Assembly: GCA_000380225.1 (NCBI GenBank)
Contig: KB904821.1
Coordinates: 2,248,776 to 2,312,775 of the forward strand
Direction of reading: 5' to 3'
Source of the DNA: a filamentous cyanobacterium ESFC-1
GTDB lineage: Bacteria > Cyanobacteriota > Cyanobacteriia > Cyanobacteriales > Spirulinaceae
DNA: 64,000 nt
Shown: positions 9,245 through 19,576 of the stretch, piece after piece
How the letters are laid out: each line of letters starts with the position of its first letter
Position numbering within the stretch: position 1 is the stretch's first letter
The notes under the pieces: generated by a model
What the model saw: the letters and a program-made list of their open reading frames with translations, nothing else
Told to the model about the DNA's origin: nothing
The model's database searches: none
Made by a program: the position numbers and the translations under genes

Positions 9245-12200
9245 ATGAAAAAACGAAAGCATCTCAAAAAGCCGCTTTTATTTATACTGTTCTGCGGTTG
9301 TCTTTTACTGTTTAATCTAAGCCAGTCTGTACCCATCGTTGCAGGAGAAACTCCCACAGCCGCAGTTGGGAATCACCGTAACGGGATTCCCAACTCCCAA
9401 AACTGGGATGCCGGAAAATTCACCAAGTTTCAGCGCTTCAACACCCAAAATGGGCTATCGAGTGACTTTGTTTGGCGGGCTACCCAAGATAACCACGGTT
9501 TTCTGTGGTTTAGTACCTTGTATGGTCTTAACCGCTACGACGGTAACACCGCAAAAGTATATCACCACGACCCCGAAGATGCTTACAGCCTTAGTTCTAG
9601 TATCGTGCGGAATTTGCAAGTTGGCCCGACCGGGACGTTGTGGGTCGGTACTTGGTACGATGGACTGAACGAATACGACGAAAAGCGCGATCGCTTTATT
9701 CGCTATCAACACGACCCCGACAACCTCAACAGCTTAAGCCACAATCACGTTCAAGCGATTTACGAAGACCCAAATGGTCAAGTTTGGATTGGGACGAAAA
9801 AGGGTCTCAACCGCCTCGATCGCGCTACTGGGAAGTTTAGCCACTATCGCCACAATCCCGATAATCCCGATAGTATCAGCAGCGATCGCGTCTGGTCAAT
9901 TTACCAAGACCGCAACGGTGTATTGTGGATTGGCACATCAAAAGGTCTCGAACAATTCGACCCAATCACCGGAAAATTTCGCCATTATCACCACAATCCC
10001 GACAATCCCGACAGCCTCAGCCATAACCTCGTCTGGACAATTTTTGAAGACAGTCGCGGCACATTTTGGGTCGGAACAGAAGAAGGATTAAACGTTTTAG
10101 ACCGAAAAACTGGAAAATTCCGCCATTATTTTTACGATTCTAACGACTCAGAGAGTATTAGCAGTAATACCATTTTTGCCGTTGTCGAAGACCGAGAAAG
10201 CTTTTTGTGGTTTGCTACCATTGGAGGGCTGAGTCGCTTCAATCCCCACAGCCAAACCTTCACGTCCTATCACCACAACTCTGCTGATTCTTACAGCCTC
10301 GTCCATGACGAAGTATGGGACATTTTCCAAGACCGCACCGGAATGTTGTGGATGTCCACCTTCCAAGGTTTGGGGATTCTCGACCTCAACCGTAAAGCCT
10401 TTAAACATTATCGGGCTATTCCCGGTGACCCGGATAGCTTACCGCAGCAAACGGTTTCGACCCTATACGAAGACCGTCGCGGTACAGCATGGATTGGTAC
10501 AACCGGGACGTTAACCCAGTGGAATCGGCAAACTGGCAAGTTTATTCATTACCGATATGACTCCGACGATCCCAACAGTTTGCCCCCCTCGTCAGTCAAA
10601 GTAATTTATGAAGACCGTCAGGGAAATTTGTGGGTGGGGACTTCCGCAGACGGCCTCAGCCAACTCAACCGCACCACCGGGCAGTTTATTCATTATCGCT
10701 ACGACTCCAGCAATCCGAATAGTCTCAGCGATAATTTTGTCACAGCGATTCGCGAAGATAAAGCGGGCAATCTCTGGGTGGGGACTTGGGGAGGGGTTAA
10801 TGTGTTGAATGCCCAAAGCGGTGAATTTCGCCGTTATCAGCAAGACTCTAGCGATTCTAACAGCCTGATCGATGACCAAGTGAATGCGATTTATCAAGAC
10901 CGCAACCATACCCTGTGGATTGGTACGGTGTCCGGTTTAGAACGCTTTGACCCAGAAACTGAGACGTTTCATCATTATCTCAACAGTTCCAAAAACTCTA
11001 GCATCGCCGGTGGGGATTTTGTCGCTTCGGTACATTCGATTTTTGAAGACCGTCAGAATCGCTTTTGGATTGGGACGGAGAAAGGGATTGGTCAATTAGA
11101 TTGGAAACAGCAGAAATTGACTTATTATCACCTCGAACAAACAATTTCTGACATTTTAGAAGCGGATGTTGCTCCAGACGGCACTGGAGGCGGTTTATGG
11201 CTGAGTCCTACCCAGGGCTTGATTTACTTTAACCCAGAAACCAAGGCATTTCGCACCTATGATATTAGCGACGGGTTGCAGAGTAATACGTTTTCCTATA
11301 GAAATAGCAGTTATAAAAGCCGAACGGGAGAATTATTGTTTGGGGGAATTGCCGGGATTACGGCTTTCAATCCGGCAGATCTGCACGATAATCCTGATGT
11401 TCCCCCGGTTTTCATTACTAATTTTAAATTAGGGGGCGATCGCGTCCCGATTGGCGATCATTCCGTTCTCAAACAATCGATTCTCAATACCGATCGTATT
11501 ACCTTATCCTATCGCGATCGCGTCTTTTCTTTTGAGTTCGCCGCCCTCAATTATCAAGCCCCCAACAAAAACCGCTATCGCTACAAACTAGAAGGATTTG
11601 AAGACAACTGGACAGAGGTAGACAGTAAACAGAATTTGGCCACCTATACCAACCTCAACCCCGGTCATTATGTGTTTCGGGTGATGGGGTCAAATAATGA
11701 CGGAGTTTGGAATAAACAAGGAGCAGCAATGAATCTCATTGTAACGCCACCTTGGTGGGAAACTCTAGCCTTTCGCGCAACGGTTTTTCTATTATCTTTC
11801 GGCGGTATTTTTGGCTTTTATCGCGTGCGAACTTACACCATTAAACGACGTAATAAAATCCTAGAAAAACAAGTCAGCGAACGCACCGCCACTTTACAAA
11901 AAACTAATCAAGAATTAACCCAGGCTAAACAAAAAGCCGAAATTGCGAATCAGGCTAAAAGCACATTTTTGTCAAGCATGAGTCACGAACTTCGTACCCC
12001 TTTAAATGGCATTCTTGGCTATGCTCAAATCCTCCAGAACCAACGGTCTTTAAATTCAAAGCAACAAGAAGGTTTAAGGATTATTTATAATAGTGGGTAT
12101 CATTTACTCACCCTCATTAATAATATCCTCGATCTCGCCAAAATCGAAGCTGGAAAAACTGAATTAGTTCCCCAGAAAATTGACTTTTTTGAGTTTCTGA

Positions 12201-13357
12201 ATAATATTGCCGGAATTATCCGTGTAAGTGCTTACCAAAAAGACATTCAATTTGCTCTAGAACTTGGAGATAATTTACCCCTTGGCTTGGAATTTGATGA
12301 AACCCGTTTGCGCCAAGTCTTACTCAATTTGCTGGGAAATGCCGTAAAATTCACTGACCAAGGTAAAATTATCCTCCAAGTCACACTTCTCAAAATTATC
12401 TCAAAATCTCAACAAGCTCAAGCTAAAATCCACTTTGCCATTTGTGATACGGGTATCGGTATGACAGCTCAACAAATTACTTCTATTTTCCAAGCTTTTG
12501 AGCAAGTCGGAGATATTGAAAAACGCGCTCAAGGAACGGGTTTAGGATTAGCGATTAGTCAGCAAATTATTCACCTTATGGGCAGCGAAATTCAGTGCAA
12601 AAGTAAACCCAATCGCGGCTCTACTTTTTGGTTTGAGCTAACTTTACCCATAACTGAATCCATCGAAAAAAGGACTTTTTTACAACCCGATTCTCGCGAT
12701 ATTCAAGGTTATAAAGGGGTACGTCATAAAATTTTAATTGTGGATGACTGCCGCGAAAACCGGGGAATTTTACTGAGTTTACTCGACCCTCTAGGCTTTG
12801 AAATTAGATTCGCAAAAGACGGTCAAGAAGGTATTGAACAAGCCCAAAGTTTTTATCCCGATTTGATTATCACTGATTTAGTCATGCCGAGGATAAATGG
12901 TTTTGAAATGATTAAAACTTTGCGCCAAAATCTTGAGTTTAAAACTGTCCCAATTATTGTGATTTCAGCGAGTGCTTTTGATGAAGACCGCCAAGAAACT
13001 TTAAATATTGGTTGTCAAGAATTCCTGACAAAACCCATTGATACTAAACATTTCTTGAGCGCGATCGCGCAACATTTAGTGCTAGAGTGGGTTTATCAAA
13101 ATCCTACCTTTCCTCTGAATCGGAATGAGCCAGAGGCTTTGATTATTCCCCCACCCCAAGACGATTTAAAACTCCTTTATGAATTAACCATGTTTGGCGA
13201 TCTCGACCAAGTAAAAGTCCAAAGCAATCGCATCCAACAGAAAAACCAAAAATATTCCGGTTTCGCTCAAAAAATTCGAGAATATGCCCAAAACCTTGAA
13301 GATGAGCCAATTCTAGCATTCCTCAGCCAATACATTAAATCAGAAGAACCGTCTTAA
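9245..13357 (+). CDS. Hybrid histidine kinase with two-component-regulator propeller sensor
   Basis: A 1370-residue one-piece sensor. Order: signal/anchor (residues 1-35); about thirteen Reg_prop repeats of some 49 residues, each of the type [17 protein letters not shown], forming two likely beta-propellers (about 60-700); a Y_Y_Y Ig-like domain (about 755-835, ending [16 protein letters not shown]); one membrane helix (about 840-862); HisKA with H914 in [12 protein letters not shown]; HATPase_c (to about 1140); and a receiver domain with D1211 in IITDLVMPR. Unlike Bacteroidetes HTCS proteins there is no DNA-binding tail, and about 60 residues after the receiver may be a small helical phosphotransfer-like segment without a clear motif. 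A REC-GGDEF gene starts about 100 bases later and is a likely partner. The ligand is unknown. Confidence 0.9.
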   Translation: MKKRKHLKKPLLFILFCGCLLLFNLSQSVPIVAGETPTAAVGNHRNGIPNSQNWDAGKFTKFQRFNTQNGLSSDFVWRATQDNHGFLWFSTLYGLNRYDGNTAKVYHHDPEDAYSLSSSIVRNLQVGPTGTLWVGTWYDGLNEYDEKRDRFIRYQHDPDNLNSLSHNHVQAIYEDPNGQVWIGTKKGLNRLDRATGKFSHYRHNPDNPDSISSDRVWSIYQDRNGVLWIGTSKGLEQFDPITGKFRHYHHNPDNPDSLSHNLVWTIFEDSRGTFWVGTEEGLNVLDRKTGKFRHYFYDSNDSESISSNTIFAVVEDRESFLWFATIGGLSRFNPHSQTFTSYHHNSADSYSLVHDEVWDIFQDRTGMLWMSTFQGLGILDLNRKAFKHYRAIPGDPDSLPQQTVSTLYEDRRGTAWIGTTGTLTQWNRQTGKFIHYRYDSDDPNSLPPSSVKVIYEDRQGNLWVGTSADGLSQLNRTTGQFIHYRYDSSNPNSLSDNFVTAIREDKAGNLWVGTWGGVNVLNAQSGEFRRYQQDSSDSNSLIDDQVNAIYQDRNHTLWIGTVSGLERFDPETETFHHYLNSSKNSSIAGGDFVASVHSIFEDRQNRFWIGTEKGIGQLDWKQQKLTYYHLEQTISDILEADVAPDGTGGGLWLSPTQGLIYFNPETKAFRTYDISDGLQSNTFSYRNSSYKSRTGELLFGGIAGITAFNPADLHDNPDVPPVFITNFKLGGDRVPIGDHSVLKQSILNTDRITLSYRDRVFSFEFAALNYQAPNKNRYRYKLEGFEDNWTEVDSKQNLATYTNLNPGHYVFRVMGSNNDGVWNKQGAAMNLIVTPPWWETLAFRATVFLLSFGGIFGFYRVRTYTIKRRNKILEKQVSERTATLQKTNQELTQAKQKAEIANQAKSTFLSSMSHELRTPLNGILGYAQILQNQRSLNSKQQEGLRIIYNSGYHLLTLINNILDLAKIEAGKTELVPQKIDFFEFLNNIAGIIRVSAYQKDIQFALELGDNLPLGLEFDETRLRQVLLNLLGNAVKFTDQGKIILQVTLLKIISKSQQAQAKIHFAICDTGIGMTAQQITSIFQAFEQVGDIEKRAQGTGLGLAISQQIIHLMGSEIQCKSKPNRGSTFWFELTLPITESIEKRTFLQPDSRDIQGYKGVRHKILIVDDCRENRGILLSLLDPLGFEIRFAKDGQEGIEQAQSFYPDLIITDLVMPRINGFEMIKTLRQNLEFKTVPIIVISASAFDEDRQETLNIGCQEFLTKPIDTKHFLSAIAQHLVLEWVYQNPTFPLNRNEPEALIIPPPQDDLKLLYELTMFGDLDQVKVQSNRIQQKNQKYSGFAQKIREYAQNLEDEPILAFLSQYIKSEEPS

Positions 13358-13463
13358 CGATCGTCGATTATCTGCTCATTTAGTTGATCCGATTTTCTCA
13401 ACGAAAAAAAAATTCTAGCATTTTATTTTGACTGAAATCAATCAAAGTACACAGACAAAATCA

Positions 13464-14393
13464 ATGCAAAATTATCAGAACGATGGAGTCATCTTAGTAA
13501 TAGACGACGACCAAAACAACATTAGAGTTATTATTGACATTCTCAAACCCGCCGGGTTAACTATTATCTCTGCTCGTAACGGCCAAATGGGTATTAAACG
13601 CGCTCTATTTGCCCTACCCGACTTAATTTTACTTGATATTATGATGCCCCAAATGGATGGTTTTGAAACTTGCCATCTTTTGAAAGCAAACCCCACCACG
13701 CAAGCTATTCCGATTTTATTTATAACCGCTTTAAATGACGAAGAAAACAAAGTCAAAGGCTTTGAAGTTGGGGGAGTCGATTATATTACTAAACCCTTTA
13801 GCGCCAGGGAAATGGTCGCCAGGGTTAAAACTCATCTTAATCTCAAACGCAAACAAGATTTATTAGAGCGTTTAGTCGCCATTGATGGCCTAACAGAAAT
13901 TCCGAATCGTCGTCAATTTGACACCGTATTAGAAAAGGAATGGAAGCGAGCGCAACAAACCCAAAAACCCCTCGCTTTGATTATGATTGATATTGATTAT
14001 TTTAAGCAATTTAATGATGGTTATGGTCATCCCGCCGGTGATGAATGTCTTAGAAAAGTTGCCCAAACTTTAGCCAAATCTGTTCAGCGTTGCTCGGATT
14101 TTGTGGGTCGTTATGGAGGAGAAGAATTTGTCGCGATTCTGCCAGAAACCTCTACGGACTTAGCTCTAAAAGTTGCCAAAAGAATGCAAGACAATCTGGC
14201 AGATTTGCGTCTGCATCATGTCTTTTCCCCCATTGGGGACTATGTAACTTTAAGTTGTGGAGTGGCGGCCTTAACTCCCATTCCTGAAACCTATCCTCAA
14301 GATTTAATTAAGTTAGCAGACCGGGCTTTATATCAAGCCAAAGCCAACGGTCGTAATCAAATAGTTATATCAAATCCGTTTAATTGGCCCTAG
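13464..14393 (+). CDS. Response regulator diguanylate cyclase (REC-GGDEF)
   Basis: The receiver domain comes first (acidic pocket DDD at residues 14-16, phospho-acceptor D58 in LLDIMMPQ, conserved Lys in YITKPFSA), then a GGDEF domain with an intact active site (RYGGEEF) and the inhibitory I-site RxxD (RCSD) five residues before it. Expected activity is c-di-GMP synthesis from two GTP, controlled by phosphorylation and product inhibition. The ATG at 13464 is used; an in-frame TTG at 13428 would add 12 residues and neither start has a good ribosome binding site. It follows the propeller kinase by about 100 bases on the same strand, suggesting a kinase to cyclase pathway. Confidence 0.9.
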   Translation: MQNYQNDGVILVIDDDQNNIRVIIDILKPAGLTIISARNGQMGIKRALFALPDLILLDIMMPQMDGFETCHLLKANPTTQAIPILFITALNDEENKVKGFEVGGVDYITKPFSAREMVARVKTHLNLKRKQDLLERLVAIDGLTEIPNRRQFDTVLEKEWKRAQQTQKPLALIMIDIDYFKQFNDGYGHPAGDECLRKVAQTLAKSVQRCSDFVGRYGGEEFVAILPETSTDLALKVAKRMQDNLADLRLHHVFSPIGDYVTLSCGVAALTPIPETYPQDLIKLADRALYQAKANGRNQIVISNPFNWP

Positions 14394-14521
14394 TTACAAT
14401 ATAGAAACAATCAGGGTTTTAGTTGTATTTTCGGATTTGATCTTGTGGTTGAGTATTGGGTCATTTTCGGTATTCCGGTGTTCCCTAATACAAACAAGCT
14501 AATTTCAAAAAACACCCTACT

Positions 14522-14640
14522 GCCATGACACAGCTAAAATTGTGCTTTATTGTAGGGTGGGTTAGGCGGCTAGAATCTAGGCTATGACTGCAATCTAGTT
14601 ATCCGCCGTAACCCACCATTTAAAGTGTGTCACGACACTA
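14522..14640. repeat. Palindromic MITE-like element, copy 2
   Basis: It runs from GCCATGACACAGC to GTGTGTCACGAC with the shared core TAGGGTGGGTTAGGCGG ... CCGCCGTAACCCACC. It lies head to tail with copy 3 in the convergent spacer between the REC-GGDEF gene and the adenylate cyclase gene. Confidence 0.85.
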
Positions 14641-14642
14641 CT

Positions 14643-14757
14643 GCCGTGACACACCTTAAATAGGGCTTTAGCGTAGGGTGGGTTAGGCGGCTAAAACTCA
14701 TGCTATGACTGCAATCTAGTTATCCGCCGTAACCCACCGTTTAAGATGTGTCGCGCC
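14643..14757. repeat. Palindromic MITE-like element, copy 3
   Basis: Terminal inverted repeats GCCGTGACACACCTTAAA and TTTAAGATGTGTCGCG bracket an inner inverted repeat GGGTGGGTTAGGCGG / CCGCCGTAACCCACC. It is almost identical over its whole length to copy 5 at 61679-61798, differing at only a few bases, which implies recent movement or gene conversion. A further partial arm (TTTTTAGCTGTGTCACC) lies at 14775-14790, up to the cyclase stop codon. Confidence 0.88.
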
Positions 14758-14789
14758 ACTACGCCAATACACATTTTTAGCTGTGTCAC

Positions 14790-17195
14790 CTACTTTTTTC
14801 CAGTTAACCAATAAGTATCCATCAATCCCTTGCCTTTAATGGGGATGCGACCGCGATATTCAAACTCAAAACGATCCTTGATAAACTGATAAGTCGCATC
14901 GGTGACTTGGACTTGCTGAGGGACACCGTGGGACTCCATGCGCGAGGCAACATTGACCGTATCACCCCAGAGGTCGTAGATAAACTTTTTCAAGCCAATG
15001 ACCCCTGCGACCACCGGGCCGCTGTGAATGCCGATTCGCATACTGAGGTTTTGTTGATGTTTCTGGTTAAACTGTTGTAGGGCGCTTTGAATTTCGAGGG
15101 CAAAGTTCGCGATCGCGTCAGCATGATCGTCGCTACGGGTGGGCAGTCCTCCCACCACCATATAAGCATCCCCGATGGTTTTAATCTTTTCTAAGCGATA
15201 TATTTCCGTCAAGCGATCGAAATCAGAAAAAACAGAATTAAGCAGATTAACCAAGTCAATCGGCGCTAATCGCCCGGCTAACTCGGTAAACCCGACAATA
15301 TCGGCAAATAACACCGTTACTTGGTCAAATTTCTCGGCAATACTTTGGGGGTCAGACTTCAAGCGGGTAGCAATGCGAGCCGGTAAAATATTGAGTAACA
15401 AGCGCTCGGTTTGCTCTCGTTGAGCGCGTAACGCCGCCTCTGTAGCCAAACGTTGGGTGATATCACGCAAAATCGCACGGGCTGCTACGGGTTTGCCATT
15501 CACCAAGCGGCAATTTATACTCCCTTCTAACACGATTTTGCGTTTGTCTTTGGTATAAAACGCGGTAGTCCAACGGTCAACAGTATTACCAAGTAGCAGT
15601 TGGCGAAAATTCTTGGCAAATTCGATTTTCTCGCTGGGAATTACCAAATCAAAAACGGTTTTGCCCTCAAGTTCTAGGGAACTATAACCCATAGTTGCTT
15701 GCCAAGCATGATTCACATATAAAAAATGCCCCTGGGTATCGACTGACAAAATCAAATCGCTGGCATTTTCAAACAAATCGCGATAGCGTTCTTCGCTTTC
15801 TTGTAAAGCGGCTTCGGCTTGTTTGCGCTGAATAAACTGCCCGATTTGCGTCCCAATTATAGTGAGGGTGCGGCGGGTTTCATCTTCGACGGGTTTGCGT
15901 TCGGTACTCCACAACACCAACACGCCACACAGTCCTTTTTCGGTTTCGATGGGGATGGATAAGGCGGAGTGAAATCCCGCTTGGCGAGCGAGTTCTCGCC
16001 GTTCGCAAACCGGAAGTTCGTCTAAATCGGCAGCCCAATCGGGTTGACTCCGTTGCCAAGTCAGTCCTACCCAACTTTCCCCTGAGTGCAACTTTAACTT
16101 GTGAGAAAACTGTAAAAATTTCTGAACTGCTTTCGAAGACCGCAGGGATTCTTGGGAGCGAACCCAATGGGCGACTTGTTGAATTTGGAGTTGGGGGGGT
16201 GGGGAGTTGCTGTTAATGGGAATTAGGTCATTGTTGGCGGTTTCGAGCATCCACAGTTCCCCGATCGCCCAGTTGAGATTTTCCCCGATACTTTTGAATA
16301 TGGGGGGCATGGCCTTTTCAACGGATGTGGCCAAGGACAACACGCGAGCGGTCATGTATTGGGTAATAAAGCGTTGTTCGGATTGTTGACGGGCGGTAAT
16401 ATCGCGACCGATGTAGAGAAACTCCGGGCCGCCAGAGGCTTCTGTGGCGATGACCGAACAAGAAAAGGCAATTGAGCGCAGTTTTTGGGCTTTAGTCAAA
16501 CAAGTGACTTCTACATCTTTAACGTAGTTGGACTGGTTTAATAAATAGGTGTGGATTTCAGGTACCGAAAAGCGGGGATCGGCGATGAGGTGGGTAATGG
16601 TTTGGCCTTGGAGTTCCTCGAAGGTGTAGCCAAATAACTTTTGAGCAGCACGATTTATGGTCTTGATGACCCCGGTATCATTGAGAATGAGTAGGGCATC
16701 CCCCATAGATTCGAGGATGGTGTCAAGGGATTTTTGGGAGGCTTCGAGGCTTTCGAGGAGTAGGCTGGTTTCGTTGGTGTTTTGGACGAGGGTTTGCTCT
16801 AGGGCCATGCGGTCGGTAACATCTTCGATCAGCAGTAAGAAATATTTAGCTTTGTCGGGGACTTGAATGATTTGCAGATCGATGTAGCGGTTTTGAGCCG
16901 GGGGCAGGGCATCGGGGATCAAGCGGGTGATACTGTGGAGGTCAAGGCGCGATCGCGACCCGGCTAGAATTTCGCTTAATAAGGGTTCGACACCATAGAT
17001 TTCGGGGAAATAATCGCGAATATCTTGACCCGTTTCCGGGGTTTCTCCCGTTTCAGTGTATTGCTGCACCTGGGCAGATTGTTCGAGAATGCCAAAGCTA
17101 GAGTCAAAGATTACATACTCTGTGCCTCGGGCCGCTAACAAATCGTAGATTGCTTGGTGCATGGTGATTCGCGTCGGAGAATGAAAAACTTGCAT
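14790..17195 (-). CDS. Class III adenylate cyclase with PAS and GAF sensors
   Basis: An 801-residue protein: PAS-like (about 10-130), short coiled coil, PAS (about 150-270, ending FLYIGRDITARQQ), GAF (about 275-450), PAS (about 460-580) and a class III cyclase domain (621-801). In the catalytic domain the two metal Asp are D632 (FADIVGF) and D676 (IGDAYM). The base-selecting pair is K670 and D741 (EKIKTIG, YDLWGD), the adenylate-specific combination, and N748 and R752 stabilise the transition state. The predicted product is therefore cAMP. No membrane segment is seen. Two candidate starts, ATG 17195 and ATG 17162, are each preceded by the same GAATCACC sequence. cAMP could also reach SbtB, which binds it in other species. 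Confidence 0.9.
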   Translation of the reverse strand: MQVFHSPTRITMHQAIYDLLAARGTEYVIFDSSFGILEQSAQVQQYTETGETPETGQDIRDYFPEIYGVEPLLSEILAGSRSRLDLHSITRLIPDALPPAQNRYIDLQIIQVPDKAKYFLLLIEDVTDRMALEQTLVQNTNETSLLLESLEASQKSLDTILESMGDALLILNDTGVIKTINRAAQKLFGYTFEELQGQTITHLIADPRFSVPEIHTYLLNQSNYVKDVEVTCLTKAQKLRSIAFSCSVIATEASGGPEFLYIGRDITARQQSEQRFITQYMTARVLSLATSVEKAMPPIFKSIGENLNWAIGELWMLETANNDLIPINSNSPPPQLQIQQVAHWVRSQESLRSSKAVQKFLQFSHKLKLHSGESWVGLTWQRSQPDWAADLDELPVCERRELARQAGFHSALSIPIETEKGLCGVLVLWSTERKPVEDETRRTLTIIGTQIGQFIQRKQAEAALQESEERYRDLFENASDLILSVDTQGHFLYVNHAWQATMGYSSLELEGKTVFDLVIPSEKIEFAKNFRQLLLGNTVDRWTTAFYTKDKRKIVLEGSINCRLVNGKPVAARAILRDITQRLATEAALRAQREQTERLLLNILPARIATRLKSDPQSIAEKFDQVTVLFADIVGFTELAGRLAPIDLVNLLNSVFSDFDRLTEIYRLEKIKTIGDAYMVVGGLPTRSDDHADAIANFALEIQSALQQFNQKHQQNLSMRIGIHSGPVVAGVIGLKKFIYDLWGDTVNVASRMESHGVPQQVQVTDATYQFIKDRFEFEYRGRIPIKGKGLMDTYWLTGKK

Positions 17196-17320
17196 GGTGA
17201 TTCACACATCTTCCAGTACAACTAGGGTGCGAACCCAAAAAGGGGGTTCCTTTTAGTGTAGGTTGTTTTGTCAGAGCTTATGCTTCTCTTTGATAATCCT
17301 ATTTCAGTGGAAATACGGAC

Positions 17321-19024
17321 TTAGGCGCTGGATTCAAGGTCAGCCAAGATGACGCGATCGCGCCCTTGGGCTTTGGCTTGATATAAAGCGAGATCGGCGG
17401 CTTTTAACAACTGGGAAGCGGTTTGACCGCTTTGGGGAAAGCAGGAAAGGCCGCAGGATGCGGTAATGTACAGAGTGCGATCGCCTTCGATAATTGGTAT
17501 ATTTCGTAGTCCCTGACGCAGTTGTTCAATTCTTGGGTAGGCGATCGCAGCTTCGATATTTTGTAATACAATCACAAACTCCTCTCCTCCGTAACGATAA
17601 GCAATATCATTTTGGCGGATATTTTGAGACAGATAAGAACTGACTTGTTCTAAAACGCGATCGCCCGCTTGATGCCCCCAAGTATCATTAAAACGTTTGA
17701 AATAATCCACATCCAGCATGACAACACACAGAGATTGCTGTCGTTGTTGAGCTAATTTTAGGGCTTCGGGTAGGGTTTTACTGAGGTAACGGCGATTATA
17801 AAGATGAGTGAGGGCATCCCGAATCGACTCGGCTTCCAGGGTTTCGTGCAGGGTGACATTGACGATGGCTAAGGTCATTTGTTCGACCAGGGCGATCGCC
17901 AGTTGTTTTTGATAAGGGAGATATACTAAATTAGTTTCGGGATATAAATGCAATCGTCCTAAAGTCTGGTCTTGGTTAACCAAGTCAATCCCAAGAACCT
18001 CCCTGTCGGACTGCGGGGAGTCTAACTCAGTTGTTGCGGGAGGAGAATCAAACCGAGTTGAGTCCCCCCAAGCCACTAAAGTCTGCCATTCTTCCGGTTG
18101 TGAAGCCTGGGTGAGTTCCAAGTACCCCGTCCAATTTTGCAAAAACTGGGGTAAAAATTGGGAGATGGCTTGGTCTACTTCTAGACGAGTTCGGCATTGA
18201 TTTAAAACCTTATTAAACTCAATCAATTGGTTCAAATCTTGATTATGTTTTTGTAGGTTGATATTAGCTTGTTGTAGGGCGATTTCTGCTTGTTTGCGCG
18301 GCGTAATATTCCGACCAATATAAATAAGACCTTGCTCAGTTGCAAGTTGATTTTGGAAATGGGTACAAGTGAAGGCAAAATATTGCTTTCCTTCGGTTTT
18401 AGTTTCATAAACTAACTCCCCGGCTTCTTCTCGATCGAGCCGACAAATAAAATTCTCCAGAGGCAATATTTGGCTGATAGGCTGGCCAATTAGCTCCTCA
18501 GAGGATTTTCCTAGAAAAGATATTGCTGCCGGATTGAGACTTTTGATTTTACCCCCACGATCCGTTACAATCAACGCCTCTGACATGGAGTGAAGGATCG
18601 CATCAATATATTGCTTAGACGAGGATAATTGAGTAATTGAAATTTCGGCAATATTGGCGTGATGCAGAATTGCTTGTTTATTCAGAGTTCGTTGGGTACT
18701 ATCTTCAAAACCAATCCAATAGTAATGGGGATTGTCTTCACTGCGAGCAATCTGAAGATCGAAATAAAAAGGAGTTTCGCCGTCTTGAAAATGAGACAGT
18801 TCTTCTAATATTAATTTTGACTCTGAGTCAATTTCTAAAGCTAAGATAGCAGCTTCTAAACCAATGAGTTCGGGAAAGCTTAAACGAACATCTTGACCTA
18901 GTTTAAGCTGGTCGGGACAATCGGTAAATCGAAACGCATCTACCCCGATTTGTTGTAAAATAAAATTACAATCAATTTGAACATATCGACGGTTAAACGG
19001 ATTACAGGTAAGCGGCTTACTCAT
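17321..19024 (-). CDS. PAS-GGDEF diguanylate cyclase
   Basis: A 567-residue cytosolic protein: an N-terminal PAS-like region (1-120), a second PAS domain (about 125-245, ending LIYIGRNITPRKQ), a coiled-coil linker (about 250-280), a divergent GAF-like domain (about 285-400) and GGDEF (about 405-567). The active site GGEEF (479-483) and the RxxD I-site (RQND) are intact, so c-di-GMP synthesis with product inhibition is expected. It is the last gene of a three-gene operon, starting only 4 bases after the stop of the small-GTPase gene, which suggests that the GTPase and OmpA-type proteins feed into c-di-GMP output. The start ATG follows that spacing naturally. Confidence 0.9.
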   Translation of the reverse strand: MSKPLTCNPFNRRYVQIDCNFILQQIGVDAFRFTDCPDQLKLGQDVRLSFPELIGLEAAILALEIDSESKLILEELSHFQDGETPFYFDLQIARSEDNPHYYWIGFEDSTQRTLNKQAILHHANIAEISITQLSSSKQYIDAILHSMSEALIVTDRGGKIKSLNPAAISFLGKSSEELIGQPISQILPLENFICRLDREEAGELVYETKTEGKQYFAFTCTHFQNQLATEQGLIYIGRNITPRKQAEIALQQANINLQKHNQDLNQLIEFNKVLNQCRTRLEVDQAISQFLPQFLQNWTGYLELTQASQPEEWQTLVAWGDSTRFDSPPATTELDSPQSDREVLGIDLVNQDQTLGRLHLYPETNLVYLPYQKQLAIALVEQMTLAIVNVTLHETLEAESIRDALTHLYNRRYLSKTLPEALKLAQQRQQSLCVVMLDVDYFKRFNDTWGHQAGDRVLEQVSSYLSQNIRQNDIAYRYGGEEFVIVLQNIEAAIAYPRIEQLRQGLRNIPIIEGDRTLYITASCGLSCFPQSGQTASQLLKAADLALYQAKAQGRDRVILADLESSA

Positions 19025-19028
19025 AGTT

Positions 19029-19559
19029 TTAACGGGCTTCTAGCATTTTAAGTACCAAATCGCTAAAAATGGTATCAACATCTTTCCCGGTTTTGGCTGA
19101 AGTTTGATAAATGCCAAACACGCGATCGCTTGCTTGTTTTTCAGCCAGATTGGTCAGGCTTTCAATAGTATTTGGCTCAACCAAATCTGTTTTGTTTAAA
19201 GCCAATAAAATTGCACCTTTAGGATTAACCGAAGTAAATAATTCAATATGATTAGTCAAACTCTCGATCGTTTCGGGTCGGGTCACATCGGCAACAATTA
19301 AAGCGCCTTTTGCCCCTTGTAAATAACTGGGTGCGATTGATTTGAATTTAGTATGACCTTCTAAGTCCCAAATCAGTAACTGTACCTTTTGTTGCGTTTG
19401 GTTATTTAATGTCACTTCCACGGCTTTGCGCGAAATTTTTACCCCCACCGTTGAGAGATATTCGTCACTGAATTGATCGTCTACGAAACGACGAATCAAG
19501 CTGGTTTTACCCACGCCAAAATCGCCGACCAAACACATTTTTTGAGAAATAACTGACAT
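19029..19559 (-). CDS. Small Ras/Rab-like GTPase
   Basis: A 176-residue GTPase domain with no extension. G1 is GDFGVGKT (12-19), a switch I Thr lies in STVGVKI, G3 is WDLEGHTKF (64-72), G4 is NKTD (122-125) and G5 is SAK (154-156). G3 lacks the catalytic Gln of Ras (WDLEGH in place of DTAGQ), so intrinsic hydrolysis may depend on a partner. The frame is open upstream into the neighbouring gene, but ATG 19559 has AGGAA at the right distance and avoids the overlap. It sits between the OmpA-like protein, whose middle region looks Roadblock/LC7-like, and a diguanylate cyclase. In other bacteria Ras-like GTPases (MglA) are controlled by Roadblock proteins (MglB); the analogy here is inference. Confidence 0.85.
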   Translation of the reverse strand: MSVISQKMCLVGDFGVGKTSLIRRFVDDQFSDEYLSTVGVKISRKAVEVTLNNQTQQKVQLLIWDLEGHTKFKSIAPSYLQGAKGALIVADVTRPETIESLTNHIELFTSVNPKGAILLALNKTDLVEPNTIESLTNLAEKQASDRVFGIYQTSAKTGKDVDTIFSDLVLKMLEAR

Positions 19560-19576
19560 AATTTCCTGAAAAGCTT

